From positions 4,494,845-4,558,844 of the forward strand of contig SMSO01000014.1 of assembly GCA_004764695.1 (NCBI GenBank): DNA of 64,000 bases, read 5' to 3'. The notes beneath the pieces are model-generated. The model was not told the DNA's origin. It did no database searches and saw only the letters and a list, made by a program, of their open reading frames with translations. Positions within the stretch are counted from its first letter, which is position 1. The number at the start of each line of letters is the position of its first letter. Below, one piece after another: positions 54,076 through 64,000 of this stretch. This DNA comes from Schizochytrium sp. TIO01. Its lineage: Eukaryota; Sar; Bigyra; Thraustochytrida; Thraustochytriidae. A program made the translations under genes and the position numbers.

Positions 54076-56445
54076 TTATGTATGAGTTACACTGTGCTGC
54101 AATTGTACAAGCTCTGCAGGCATTTGCCGAGCGATCTCCCCGGTTTCCGAGCGAATCCAAAAGGAATCTCCTGTAAGACGGTCCACATACTCTTCCCAGC
54201 CGAGGGTTTCACCAACATGAAAAGCAGTTTCTCTAGCCGCATCAGCTTCCGCATGACCAGAACGTGGGAGACTGACGGGGGCGACATCTAAGGTAATTTC
54301 AGCAGCTGAGTAGGTACCATCTTCGTCATCTTCATTCTCCACGCTGCCAGTATGGTCAACATTTTGATTCTGTCCATCTGCTGCTGTTGCAGTTGCGGAG
54401 TACGGTCCAGATCGACCATAGGAGTTAGTGAAGGAGTATGGAAGGGATGAGGAGAATGACGTCGGGGAAGTAAAGCTGGGCGATGTGAATGACGAAGATG
54501 CCGAGCTTGATGCATCGTAATATGATGGTGATGGTTCATCATAAGTATGACTTTGCTGAAGGTGTTGCGGAAGAAATGCGCGTGGAGAGCGCGGAGGTGT
54601 GGTCTGGGTTGTATCTCGAGGAGCAACTGCAGCAGCGTCTCCGTCATCTGTAGTAATAATTGGGTGGTCCTGTTGAGGTTCATATGAGTTCCAGTTTTTG
54701 ACCTGCTCGGCACGCTGCGAAGAGCTATGGTTGTGAGTTCCCGAGGGCCTAGGTGCAGCAGAGGTCGTTTGTGTACCAGAATACGGTGTTGAAAATTGCG
54801 AGCGGCCAGTTTCACCTGAAAAGTAATCCCCTGGACCTGCTTGAAAGCTGCTACTTTGGTTGGTTTGTAAGAATTTAGCGCGAATCTCAGTCGACCCGAG
54901 TGACAGCCATGCATACTTGCGAAATACAATAAGTACAACAAGGCAGCCCGAAATCCACATGAATCCAAATGAAATAAAAAAGTTTTGCATTCGAGGGGTC
55001 ACGGCGTTGGTCATTACAAGCATGCCAAGAAAAATAAGGACAAAAGCTGCAAGAACTGATGTATAAAGAATACTTGCACTCTCACTTCCTACAGAGGGGA
55101 CATCTCGGGCAAGTACGGCCATACTGACGGTGAGCAAACCCAGCAGCATCAGCCAACCCCAAGACGCAAAGAGAAGGGGACTCCGTGAGCAGCTAAAGTC
55201 ACTGCACGGATCTGGTGTAGGTGGGTCCACGATAAACCAGGGAATGATGATGGCCACTAAAATACCCACAGCTGCACCGATACAACTGTACATTACAGGA
55301 TTGCCAATTTGCACAGATTGCCCACGAAGTGAAGCAGCACGCACACGCCAAACTCTCCATTCTTTAACACATAGTGTGGCAAGCAAGCATGCCATAGCAA
55401 GTTCCAAGAGCGAATAGGAGGCCATACAGTTACCCGCACTTGGTTGCATCATTGAGCCACCAAGGAGAAGCACACCAATGTTCATGAAACCCAGGGCGAC
55501 CATAATGACTACAAGGTATTCACGTTGTGACATGCGAATAATAGGCCGCTGCCAGTAACGCACCAGAAAAATAAGTCCGAGCAATGCGAACATCACGCTA
55601 ATAGCCGCAAAAGCGATTGTGCACCCAGCGTACCACGATGGATCAGGGAACTCAATGAATTCGCCGTCGCAGAACCCACCTGTACCATTTAGACCAGTTG
55701 CAGGCTGCAATGAGGTGCTGTTGTCGTCTGTTGGTGATAACGTGGGCAACAATGTGGGCGCGGATGTGGCTAGAAATGGTGCCAAGGTCGGTAAACGTGT
55801 TGGAGCAAATGTAGGTTCTATGGTGGGCTCCGACGTTGGTTCAGGGGTTGGTGCAGACGACGGATTTGCTGTAGGTTTTACTGTTGGAGATAACGTAGTA
55901 GGCGCAGCCACCGGGTACTTAGTTGGCTGGGCCGTCGTCGGAGACGCTGTCGGGGACGCTGTTGGAGACACTGTTGGAAATGCTGTCGGAGACGCTGTCG
56001 GATATGCTGTCGGAGCCGCTGTCGGAAACGCTGTCGGAGACCCTGTCGGAAACGCTGTTGGAGACGCTGTTGGAAACGCTGTCGGAGACGCTGTCGGAGA
56101 CGCTGTCGGAAACGCTGTCGGAGACGCTGTCGGAAACGCTGTCGGTTGCGGCGTGGTAGGAAAAAGCGTAGACGTTTTCGTTGGAGTCTGTGTAGGTTGC
56201 GCTGTTGTAGGTTTTGGCGTTGGCGTCTGTGTAGGTTGCGCTGTTGTAGGATTTAGCGTTGGCTGCGGAGTTAGCTGCAGCAACGTAGTGGGTTCTGGGG
56301 TTGGTGGCGCAGTCGTTGGTTCTGGGGTTGGTGGCGCAGTCGTTGGTTCTGATGTAAATATGCTCTGTGCTTCTGAGTATTGCGGGTGCCATACCGCAAG
56401 AATGACAGCTGCAATGGCCACAGCTGTCACTCGGATTTGCTTCAT
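54076..56445 (-). CDS. Class C GPCR-like 7TM protein with mucin-like stalk
   Basis: A 789-aa protein with ATG at 56445. A signal peptide (about 1-27, [19 protein letters not shown]) precedes a Thr/Pro/Ser-rich stalk (about 30-255) built of PTxxPT repeats and likely O-glycosylated. Seven hydrophobic segments follow, about 271-516. Class C (7tm_3, GABA-B-like) features are the loop [20 protein letters not shown] into TM2 and [17 protein letters not shown] at the end of TM3, where GABA-B receptors have FSKTWRVYRI. The stalk replaces the usual Venus-flytrap ligand domain. The cytoplasmic tail is disordered and ends in a WW-like motif ([18 protein letters not shown]), in which the second signature Trp is not clear. 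Role: probable surface receptor coupled to G proteins; ligand unknown. Single exon; convergent with the cullin gene. Confidence 0.85.
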   Translation of the reverse strand: MKQIRVTAVAIAAVILAVWHPQYSEAQSIFTSEPTTAPPTPEPTTAPPTPEPTTLLQLTPQPTLNPTTAQPTQTPTPKPTTAQPTQTPTKTSTLFPTTPQPTAFPTASPTAFPTASPTASPTAFPTASPTAFPTGSPTAFPTAAPTAYPTASPTAFPTVSPTASPTASPTTAQPTKYPVAAPTTLSPTVKPTANPSSAPTPEPTSEPTIEPTFAPTRLPTLAPFLATSAPTLLPTLSPTDDNSTSLQPATGLNGTGGFCDGEFIEFPDPSWYAGCTIAFAAISVMFALLGLIFLVRYWQRPIIRMSQREYLVVIMVALGFMNIGVLLLGGSMMQPSAGNCMASYSLLELAMACLLATLCVKEWRVWRVRAASLRGQSVQIGNPVMYSCIGAAVGILVAIIIPWFIVDPPTPDPCSDFSCSRSPLLFASWGWLMLLGLLTVSMAVLARDVPSVGSESASILYTSVLAAFVLIFLGMLVMTNAVTPRMQNFFISFGFMWISGCLVVLIVFRKYAWLSLGSTEIRAKFLQTNQSSSFQAGPGDYFSGETGRSQFSTPYSGTQTTSAAPRPSGTHNHSSSQRAEQVKNWNSYEPQQDHPIITTDDGDAAAVAPRDTTQTTPPRSPRAFLPQHLQQSHTYDEPSPSYYDASSSASSSFTSPSFTSPTSFSSSLPYSFTNSYGRSGPYSATATAADGQNQNVDHTGSVENEDDEDGTYSAAEITLDVAPVSLPRSGHAEADAARETAFHVGETLGWEEYVDRLTGDSFWIRSETGEIARQMPAELVQLQHSVTHT
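55935..56155. repeat. 12-bp minisatellite encoding the receptor stalk
   Basis: About eighteen copies of a unit near GCTGTCGGAGAC / GCTGTCGGAAAC, read on the minus strand as Pro-Thr-Ala-Ser/Phe. The opposite strand is also open across it and gives a Val-Gly-Asp-Ala repeat that should not be taken for a gene. Confidence 0.92.
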
Positions 56446-58210
56446 CTTGGCGATCAGCTCTAGCTCCCCCCAAAACTAGGGCACAAAGTTGCCTTTTCTA
56501 AGGATCCAAGTTCCCTGCAAGAACCGATCTCGTACACGGTCTCCTTGGGAGTCCCGCTGGCCGGTCTGAAGCAACAAAAATATGAATTGCAAACTAAAGA
56601 ACTTTTAGCCCAGAAGGGACCAGGACACCTGCTGAACTTCTTCTTGTTCTGCTTTTGTTGCTTGCCTTCTTTGCTGGTTTAGTGCAAGGTCTTCGCCACC
56701 GAGATCTGCAATGAACAAGCAAGTTTGCCACAGCCGAGCTTTTATGATCTCCCGAACCTAACTTCGCCACGGTCACGTGACACCTTCCGACTTTGCAAGG
56801 AAACGACTAGAGTGTAGACAACAACTCCAAATGCAGTTCTGCAGAAGACTAAGTCAGAGCAGGTGAATGTTGAGGTGGAGTCGGCCGCCGAAAGCAATCG
56901 GGACTTTTCCCAGCCTCGAATCTCTTTCCGTGACAAAAAATGTATGTATCAACAACACACAATGTATCGACTCACACGTACTAATTACAAATACTTTGAG
57001 ATGTTGATGTGTGCCGACACTGCTGTCTCCTGCTGACAGAAGCTGAGACTTAACGTGCTGCCGAGACTTCGGGCTCTCGTTTCCTACTTGAGCGAGTAAG
57101 GCAGTGACGAGGAAGATGCACAGACCAGAAGAGATGGGGACTTCTTGTTCCCTAGCAAATTAGATCTAGGACCAGGCTCGTGGCACAGGCCTTCGACTTT
57201 CCTCGCTGCGCAATGAGAAGTAGCGGTACTATTTGGATGGACAGCTCCAATTCACTGTGCGCAGCTCTCTCGTGGCGCTATCGCTGCGAATCGATCGATG
57301 TCTGTCCACTCGAGAACTGCCACGAGCGATGATAATCATTTCATTCATTCATCCCATTTCCTTTCAATTAGTTAATTGTGAACCTAGTTATACATATATA
57401 ATTGATTTTATTTTCTATTTTAGTTCTTAATTTCAGAGGGAAGAACTCTGCTTCCAAAGAAAAAGGACGATTGAAAATAAATTTAACAGTTTTTACAAAT
57501 CATTATAAAATTTTCGTCCTTTCCGGCGGTGCCTTTTCCTACCAATATTATATAGGAACCCTTATCCTCCCTACGTAACATTAGTTTCTGGATTTATAGC
57601 CTCAACCTCGGACTCCGACGAGAATGTTGTCATTTGCGCCCCAAAACTCGAGGGCTAAGGCCCAAAACGAGGCTTTGCACAGGCGGGGGCCGGGTGAGTG
57701 AAACAGAGTCACTTCAAGCGCAGACTCTGTCTAAGTGCTGCTAAAGGAGCGCAGAAAACCTCAAAGGAAAATTGCCATTGACTGATTGATTGATTAACTG
57801 ACTGAAAGAATGCCCTCTTAACGAACACTAAATGACTCTTATACAGAGCACGCCAGTGGACTTTCTTTCTTTCTTTCTCGTTTAATCGATTTTCTGTGGT
57901 GCTATCTGCATTGACTCTTAAAACCGTCGCTGCGGCTGCTTCGACCTACGATAAGGGGTCTCGAGTTGACCTTGAGAATGCCTCCATCGTCCCAGACCTG
58001 GACTCGATCAAGGCCGTTTTGAAGGCGTTTTCTTCGGGACCTCTTCTCCACATTCCATCATGATTGGTAATGACCCTTCTTATTGTTTTGCTCTCTCTTT
58101 TCTTTTTAATTAAAAAGAATAAAAAGAATTGAAAAAAAGACTTTCGTATTCATCTCAGACCGTCGTCTTTTCAATGTTTTACCCAAATTACCAAAGGGAA
58201 AGTTTTTTAG

Positions 58211-58248
58211 TTGAATGAATGAATGAATGAATGAATGAATGAATGAAA
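58211..58248. repeat. (GAAT)n microsatellite
   Basis: About nine tandem copies of the GAAT tetranucleotide. Confidence 0.9.
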
Positions 58249-59702
58249 CTGCGGCAAAAAGCCAAGTACTGCTACCTGCGCCAGGTTTACCAATCTATTG
58301 CCAAGTCAAGTTGCTGATAGGTGACTGACTGACTCCCTCGGGTTTCTAGTTACTACGAGGAGACCAAAGGCCCAAACTATGGACATGTCTAACCAGTGGA
58401 AGTCCATCTTCAATTTCGTGGATGCGATGACTAAAACGCTGATAGAGTCAACTTCGTTTCTCAGTTGATTCCTTCTCTCTCCTTTGTTCTCTTGTTCTCC
58501 ATAATAGTAATCGCCCCAAAAGCCTCAACAACATCTATTCTGTTCTATATATCTACTTTTAATTAATTATTTAATTAATTAATTAATTTATTTATTTACT
58601 TAATTATAACACCAAAAGGAACAGCGCTAACAAAGCGGAAGCAGAAAAGGAGAACTTGAACCAAACTTAACTACTTTGCGAGTTTTGCCATTCTTGGGTC
58701 GCAAAGCGACGTCAAATCAGGCTCCATCTATGCGAAGCTGGGGACATAAGAGTCACGCGCATGCCGCCATCGCAGCTGGCGCTGATTGGCGAACTGCGGC
58801 CCGGGCCTTAAACAAGGTCCCGGCACTAAAGACTCGAGATCGAGCGCTTCTTTTCGTCTTTATTGTTCATTTTTGTTTTCATTCTGTTTTCAATCTTTCT
58901 TTTTCCCAAAGAAATCCCTTTTTCTCCTTTTACATACATACGACTGACCGTCTTTCTCCTCTCTTCCTTTCGGGACCGATGCAGCCCGTATCGACAGTGA
59001 GTTCAACTGTAATCCCCGTCATGATTCCGCTTCCAGCTTATTTACTGCTAACAGGGACCGGATACAAGGGGTATTGAAAGTACTTGTGGGGAAGCTGAAA
59101 GACGGAGCACGAAAGAGCCTGATTCATAGGGGGTTTCTAGGGTTTCGAGTAGGAGTGCTGCGGGGTCTGTGGCTACGGTTGGATAGGGGCTACTAAGCAA
59201 GAAACAGAAAGAAACAGAAAGAAACAGCTCATAGAAAAGAAGGGCAAAGAGGACATACTTCGAATGGAAGGAAACGCCTCCAATGAAACCTTCTCTTCAA
59301 AGAGGACGAGTTTTCCTGTCTGAGTTCTTGGAGGAGTCAAAGACAAGCAAAGTGGACTCTGGACAGATGGGAGACGTGGCTCCAAAACGGTAGGAACCTG
59401 CCTTTCTATGAAACCCTGCACCAAATCGAACAACGCTTTCAGAATTATGGCCCCAAGTGTTTCTTTCCCTGGCTGCCGTTGCTGGCCTGCGTCGCAGCTT
59501 GCTTGCCTCTAAAGTAGTAACACATCTTCAGCAGCATCATCTTCAGCATCATCTTCAACACGGTTCTTATCTGGTTTTACAACTTGAAGCAGACTTAGAC
59601 AACCAATCAAAAGTATCCACGGGAGTCTATAAATAAACAAGCAACCCAGTCATCTCCAAGCACTGTCCCGATGGTTATCAACATTGTTGGCCTTCTTTTA
59701 TC

Positions 59703-59764
59703 AAAGCAGCTTCAATGAAAGCAGCTTCGTTGAAAGCAATTTCATTGAAGGCAACTTCAATAGG
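59703..59764. repeat. 15-bp tandem repeat, four copies
   Basis: AGCAGCTTCAATGAA-like units repeat four times with drift (GTTGAA, ATTGAA, AATAGG). In one frame it reads SFNES-SFVES-NFIEG-NFNRR, like pentapeptide repeats, but only four units exist and the surrounding frame is not protein-like. Confidence 0.8.
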
Positions 59765-61252
59765 CGATTGTCTCATAATTCTTCAGCATTCGAGTTGGCG
59801 TTGGGTTCACTGACCACACATGAGCGCACACCTGCGCTGACGAGTAATCGAATGTTTGACCAAATAGGCCGAATTTATTATAGTACACAACAGCAGCGGA
59901 TAAGAATGCGACTCTGAGTCAGCTCTGAAACAGATTTGGCTTGCTACAACCTTCATCTCTGATTCGTCACCGCCATCGTTGTCATTGGCGGGGACTATAT
60001 ATAATTGCCACGCGAGGTAGGCTTCCGCGAGTTGCCGGAGACCGCCATAACGATTGAAAATGATTGAAAGGGCTGGGCAAGTCTCGTCTCGTCTCGCATT
60101 TCGCAATTTCATGTTGCTGGTTCACTCACGGCTGGACCATCAAAGTCAATGCGGAAATAAATGTCTTCTACGGACCCCGATCGTACGGTAATTTGCATCA
60201 CCAGATCAGGCAGCTAAATTAAGGCCATCTCCAAATCCACGACTGGCAGGGCAGAAGATGCACGTGCAGGAGCTTTGCCGATGCCACAATCCATCGAGCC
60301 AAATGAAATCCAACCCGGACTCAAAGCCAAAGGTGAAGCTCGGAGGTCTCCCAAAACATATCTCAATCCAACTTCTGTGGAAGCGTATTTATTTACCCAG
60401 TGACTTACATCTTATGGAAGTCCTGCACAATCCATGTGATCCATGGTTCTTAGTCTGGCTCGCCACGTGCGTGTCGTTTTCAACGTTGTGCAAATCATCG
60501 CGTGGACTCTGTTATGCAAATTGACGACTCGAGCCTTGACAAACCTCGCGAGTTGATCTTTCCTGGCTATGCATCCGAGGCGGAGGCGTCATTTTAGGAT
60601 ACTCGCCACCAGCTGAGAATCAAACTCAACGCCGTGCTTCCAGACTTGGGTTGGGGCTTTCAAGTCTTGTTTGTGCAAGTTGTGCACCGAAGGATTGCAT
60701 TCAGTCAGTCAGTAACGCACAAGTCCCTGAGCCACCTTGACCTTGGCTATTGTCCACTGGAACAGTCCAAGCAGCGGCAACTTCTCTTCATTATCTTCAT
60801 CTTCATCTTCTTCAAGCTGGCCTCGAAGAAGAACTTCTCCAAGCGAGGTCAATCAACCAATCTCAGCTTGCAAGCAAACGAACCCCTGAAATGATTGCAA
60901 ATCGCATATCCATCGTGAAAGAAAACAATTTTCCACCAGCTCACAAAACACACGTACACACATAAACTCCCACTTCCCATACTCATGCTTCGAAGAAATC
61001 GATAGAACACTAATTAATTAATTAATCGCATTGCAAATTACATTACATTACTTCCTCTGATTTATTGGTCCTTCCTCTTCTTTCTTCTACCAATTGCAAA
61101 TGACCTTGAAACTCCCGCGAGCGGGTGAATCCGCAAGAGCCTTGCGGCCACGCCAAGCCAGACATCGCTTCGTTTCAAGCGCGGCCGCTGCGTCCTCCAG
61201 GGTCTTCAAGGCTAACCTCCAAGATCTTAAAGGCCCCTGATCTCAATTGATT

Positions 61253-61312
61253 GTCCATTCCATTCTGCATTCCATTCCGCATTCCATTCCACATTCCATT
61301 TCATTCATTCTT
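61253..61312. repeat. CATTCCATTC-type repeat
   Basis: Imperfect units of 11-12 bp based on CATTCCATTCCG over about 60 bp. Confidence 0.85.
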
Positions 61313-63748
61313 TTTGTTTATAAGGAACTTGTGATGACCCCAGGTCGGTGAGAGCGGTGTGAATGGACTCGTCCAATTACATCGCAAAACTCGTATTAAC
61401 TCATCCTGAGCAGGTGCGCGTATGTCAAGGGACAGCGAGCTACCGCCTCGTGCTTAGGAGCTAGTTAGGGATCCATAGAAAGGAAGTCTAAAGCTCTTTT
61501 TGGGAGAACAGAAAAAATCAAGAATTCAATTCATTCTTTTTACCTTTTCACAGTAATTTCCTTTTATTTTATTTTGATTTTATTTTGATTTTAGTTGGGG
61601 AAACAAACATCAGCAAGAACTCGAATTGCAGGTACCTTATCTATCTATCTATCTAACTTCAGAAGATATGCTAGAAGATAGGAGGGCTTGCCACTGCAGG
61701 CGTCAAATGGCGATGGTAATTATGGATGATGATGCCTGGCTGCCTTCTGGCTTTTCCACTCTCTTCGCGAGGGCTCCTGGACCTGCGATGCTCCTTATTG
61801 ATTTGGTGTAAACTCAGTTCTTCAGAGAGCTCACAATCAACTGTTTTAATTTATCTAAAAAACAAATGTTGCTTTCTTTCTTTCTTTCTTTCTTCTCTTA
61901 TTTCTTCTATCGTTGTTGATTTTTTTTCTCATTCTTTTCAATAAACAAACAAACAAACAAACCAAAAGAAAGAAAGAATGAAAGAATGAAAGAAATGGAA
62001 AGAACTTGGCTGTCCATTTCTTCGAGGGAAGGTCAGCCCGAGACCGGCTAGCGCATGAGCGAAGGCGTGCTTGTGGATGGACCGCTGAAGAGCAAGAAAA
62101 GCCCTGCTGCCCTGACCTCTCTGGAGTTGCCTGGCGAGCTTGCTTCCTTCCCAAGGATGTCTGGGCAGAAGAAGCGCGGGAATGCCGTGGTCATTTGAGC
62201 TCGCTCACTGTGTTTTCTTTTATTCTCCAGCTTCTTCTCACGGACCGCCATCTTGGTTCTTCTCGTATTGGATGGAACTCCACATTGCCTCCATCGTCAC
62301 AGGAGGTAAGCATCCATCTGCTGTTATCATGCCGCTACTCTGAGAAGACGAAAATAATTCTACGCGACAGCGGGAGCTGAGGAGGTTGTCGACCTCGAGC
62401 TCTTCGCGATCTTCATGATCATATAACCCTCTTCGCTTCTTCTTTCTATTCTATTTCATCTCGAGAATGCGTGCGCATGCATGGAATTCAGACCTTTTGC
62501 TGCTGTTCAAGTCGAACTTGGGCTGTAGCTTAATGACGTACATCAACTGACTGTCATGAGGGTAGTGAATAAAATGAGAAACGGCTACTCGCGAACATAT
62601 GGCGTGTCCCCGCGGAGTCGCGTGGCAAGCGTGCGCAGGCTAAGCATTTCAACTAACTTACAGAGAGAAGAAGCCATTCTGCGATATATACACCTTTGTA
62701 ATTGCACTCGAGTACTCATGGGCTATTTCACACGCATGACTTAGTTTTTCATGCGCACTTCATGTCTTTCAATTGAGCTTTAAGATGGACACATGGGTGG
62801 TTTGACTCTCGCGAATAGGTGCTGATTGGCTCGACTCAATCGTGCAATCGTTTCCCCTGAGACCTTATCTAATAATGACAGCAGTTAGTAAACGAGCGCG
62901 CTCTATGGCAGGCGAAAGAAAACGTTATGATTCGTTATAAGTGCCTTGCAGTTGCGCTGGACCTTGGCCCTGGTGGTTCTCTAGAGTTTAATTTCTGGTA
63001 TTCAGGTATATTCTATGAGACTATAGCACGAGGTGGATTCTATTCGCCTTCTCGAATGGTTCTTTCCTTGAGAATGAAGCCAGCCAAAACTTCCAGAGCG
63101 CTGAAACATGGACCACGGCTTTGGGGGATATCGGAGACCAATGCGGAATTTGCTGCACGCCTCTAAAATGAGATTCGGCTGTTAGTTGTGAGCATCAGAC
63201 TAGTTCCTAAGATTGGGCTTCCAAGACCATGAGTACAGCACAAAATAACAGGCCCAGAATGAAAAAGGTGGAGAAAGGAATCCTTGTTTCCAGGAATAGG
63301 ATTTAAATGTACTTGTTGTAGAATGTTGTTGGATTGTCTATAAATGACTATGTTATGAAAAATGAGGTAAGCAAATCTGATGTAGAGAAGCCAAAAGATG
63401 CAGTGGCGCTCCTTGCTGTCAAAGCATGAAACTATGGAATGGATAAATAGTTAGACATCTATATATGCATACATCTGCATGTTTAAGACAACGCCTGAGC
63501 CTTCTCTGAAAGTTTAGAGGTAGGAACTGATCTGTTTTACTTGTCACTCCAACTTAGCACTTAAGCATGCTATTTGATCGAACTACGTGACATAAGCTCC
63601 CTCCTAAAGACAATACAATTACAATTGAAGGGTTGGGTTGATGGCTGCATTCAAGATGGTACTTATTGAGGGGGAAATAAACCATGAACGAAAGAAGCTG
63701 TCATGTTATTCATTGCAATTTTAACTATTTGTTTGTATTCGATGGCGT

Positions 63749-64000
63749 TCAGGCATCCCAGGCACCACGACGAAGGTTTGCAAAGGCTGTAAAAAGTTTG
63801 GATGCTTCCTCATCAGCCATCATGTCATCACGAGATGGCTTGTGGCCGTTCTTAGATTCAAATTTAGCCCTCCAAGCTTCGAGGTCGTGTTTAACCTCTT
63901 CAAGACGCTCCGTGCGGGTCTTCTTCGCCTCAACCTCATCAAACGTGGAGTTGAGCTGTGCCTGGCAATGCATGTTGCGCGCCAAAATGGTCTTAGTAAG
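63749..64000 (-). CDS. C-terminal part of an unknown helical protein (runs off the window)
   Basis: The frame is open to the right edge with no ATG needed inside, so this is the 3' end of a gene starting beyond 64,000. It is charged and helical: EVKHDLEAWRAKFESKNGHK then PSRDD. The pattern of a helix, F, three to five residues, G(H/R)xPSxxD and a second helix with L..F..L matches a short motif seen at the ends of many scaffold proteins, FAM13 among them. It does not define a function. The stop codon is at 63751-63749. Confidence 0.55.
   Translation of the reverse strand, partial: LTKTILARNMHCQAQLNSTFDEVEAKKTRTERLEEVKHDLEAWRAKFESKNGHKPSRDDMMADEEASKLFTAFANLRRGAWDA

Larger units (their letters stand above)
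56446..63748. other. Gene-poor, low-complexity region
   Basis: Seven kilobases with no gene I can support. Contents include AT-rich tracts (57,360-57,560; 58,550-58,615), GAAT and CTTT microsatellites, a CATTCCATTC-type repeat and a 15-bp repeat, the last two listed separately. Open frames are short and unlike known families. The left few hundred bases should contain the promoter of the 7TM gene. Confidence 0.55.

Noticed and set aside
55619-56479. 286-codon plus-strand frame of Val-Gly-Asp-Ala repeats
   Set aside because: Antisense to the 7TM receptor stalk; openness follows from the 12-bp minisatellite, whereas the minus frame has a signal peptide and 7TM domain.
59684-59917. Pentapeptide-repeat-like protein
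   Set aside because: Only four 15-bp repeats; the remainder of the frame is not protein-like and the start is not an ATG.

Overview
The window is nuclear DNA from a eukaryote with few and short introns. Most genes are single-exon, but several are split by 69-230 nt introns with canonical splice sites (GTAAGT, GTACGT or GTGAGT donors, YAG acceptors). Gene content is that of a unicellular protist: FCP1-type CTD phosphatase, TTC4 co-chaperone, cullin, TXNDC17-type thioredoxin, a class C 7TM receptor and LRR receptor-like proteins, plus a bacterial-type tRNA 2-selenouridine synthase. A stramenopile, possibly a thraustochytrid/labyrinthulomycete, is my best guess. That is inference; no rRNA or other decisive marker is present.

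Layout. 1-5.3 kb is gene-poor, microsatellite-rich DNA. 5.3-20.7 kb is a compact housekeeping block: mitochondrial CBS-domain protein (+), a small split gene that I rebuilt from splice sites (+), FCP1-like phosphatase (-), SelU/MnmH (+), two nuclear-looking unknowns (-), a type II membrane protein (+) and TTC4 (+). 20.7-29.6 kb is gene-poor, with minisatellites and a clustered 9-mer. 29.7-34.1 kb holds a 1125-aa disordered protein (+) and a two-exon TXNDC17-like protein (-). 34.7-49.2 kb is a cluster of three LRR receptor-like genes, all on the minus strand. Between the first two lies a decayed IS607-type transposon, a serine recombinase followed by a Fanzor/TnpB-like nuclease. 51.2-56.4 kb has a cullin (+) and a class C GPCR-like protein (-), convergent. 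56.5-63.7 kb is again gene-poor, and a partial gene (-) runs off the right edge.

Most interesting: (1) the LRR genes are built from symmetric phase-2 exons in a repeating three-exon module (cap, LRR-A, LRR-B), seven times in one gene. A near-identical block is duplicated within that gene, and a near-identical module is shared with its neighbour, introns included. This looks like a receptor system evolving by exon or module shuffling. (2) The fossil IS607-Fanzor element sits between them and abuts the 5' end of the first LRR gene. Its nuclease still shows RuvC-I, RuvC-II and zinc-finger/RuvC-III landmarks, but has an Asp-to-Asn change, stops and frameshifts. (3) A bacterial-type SelU occurs in a eukaryotic genome.
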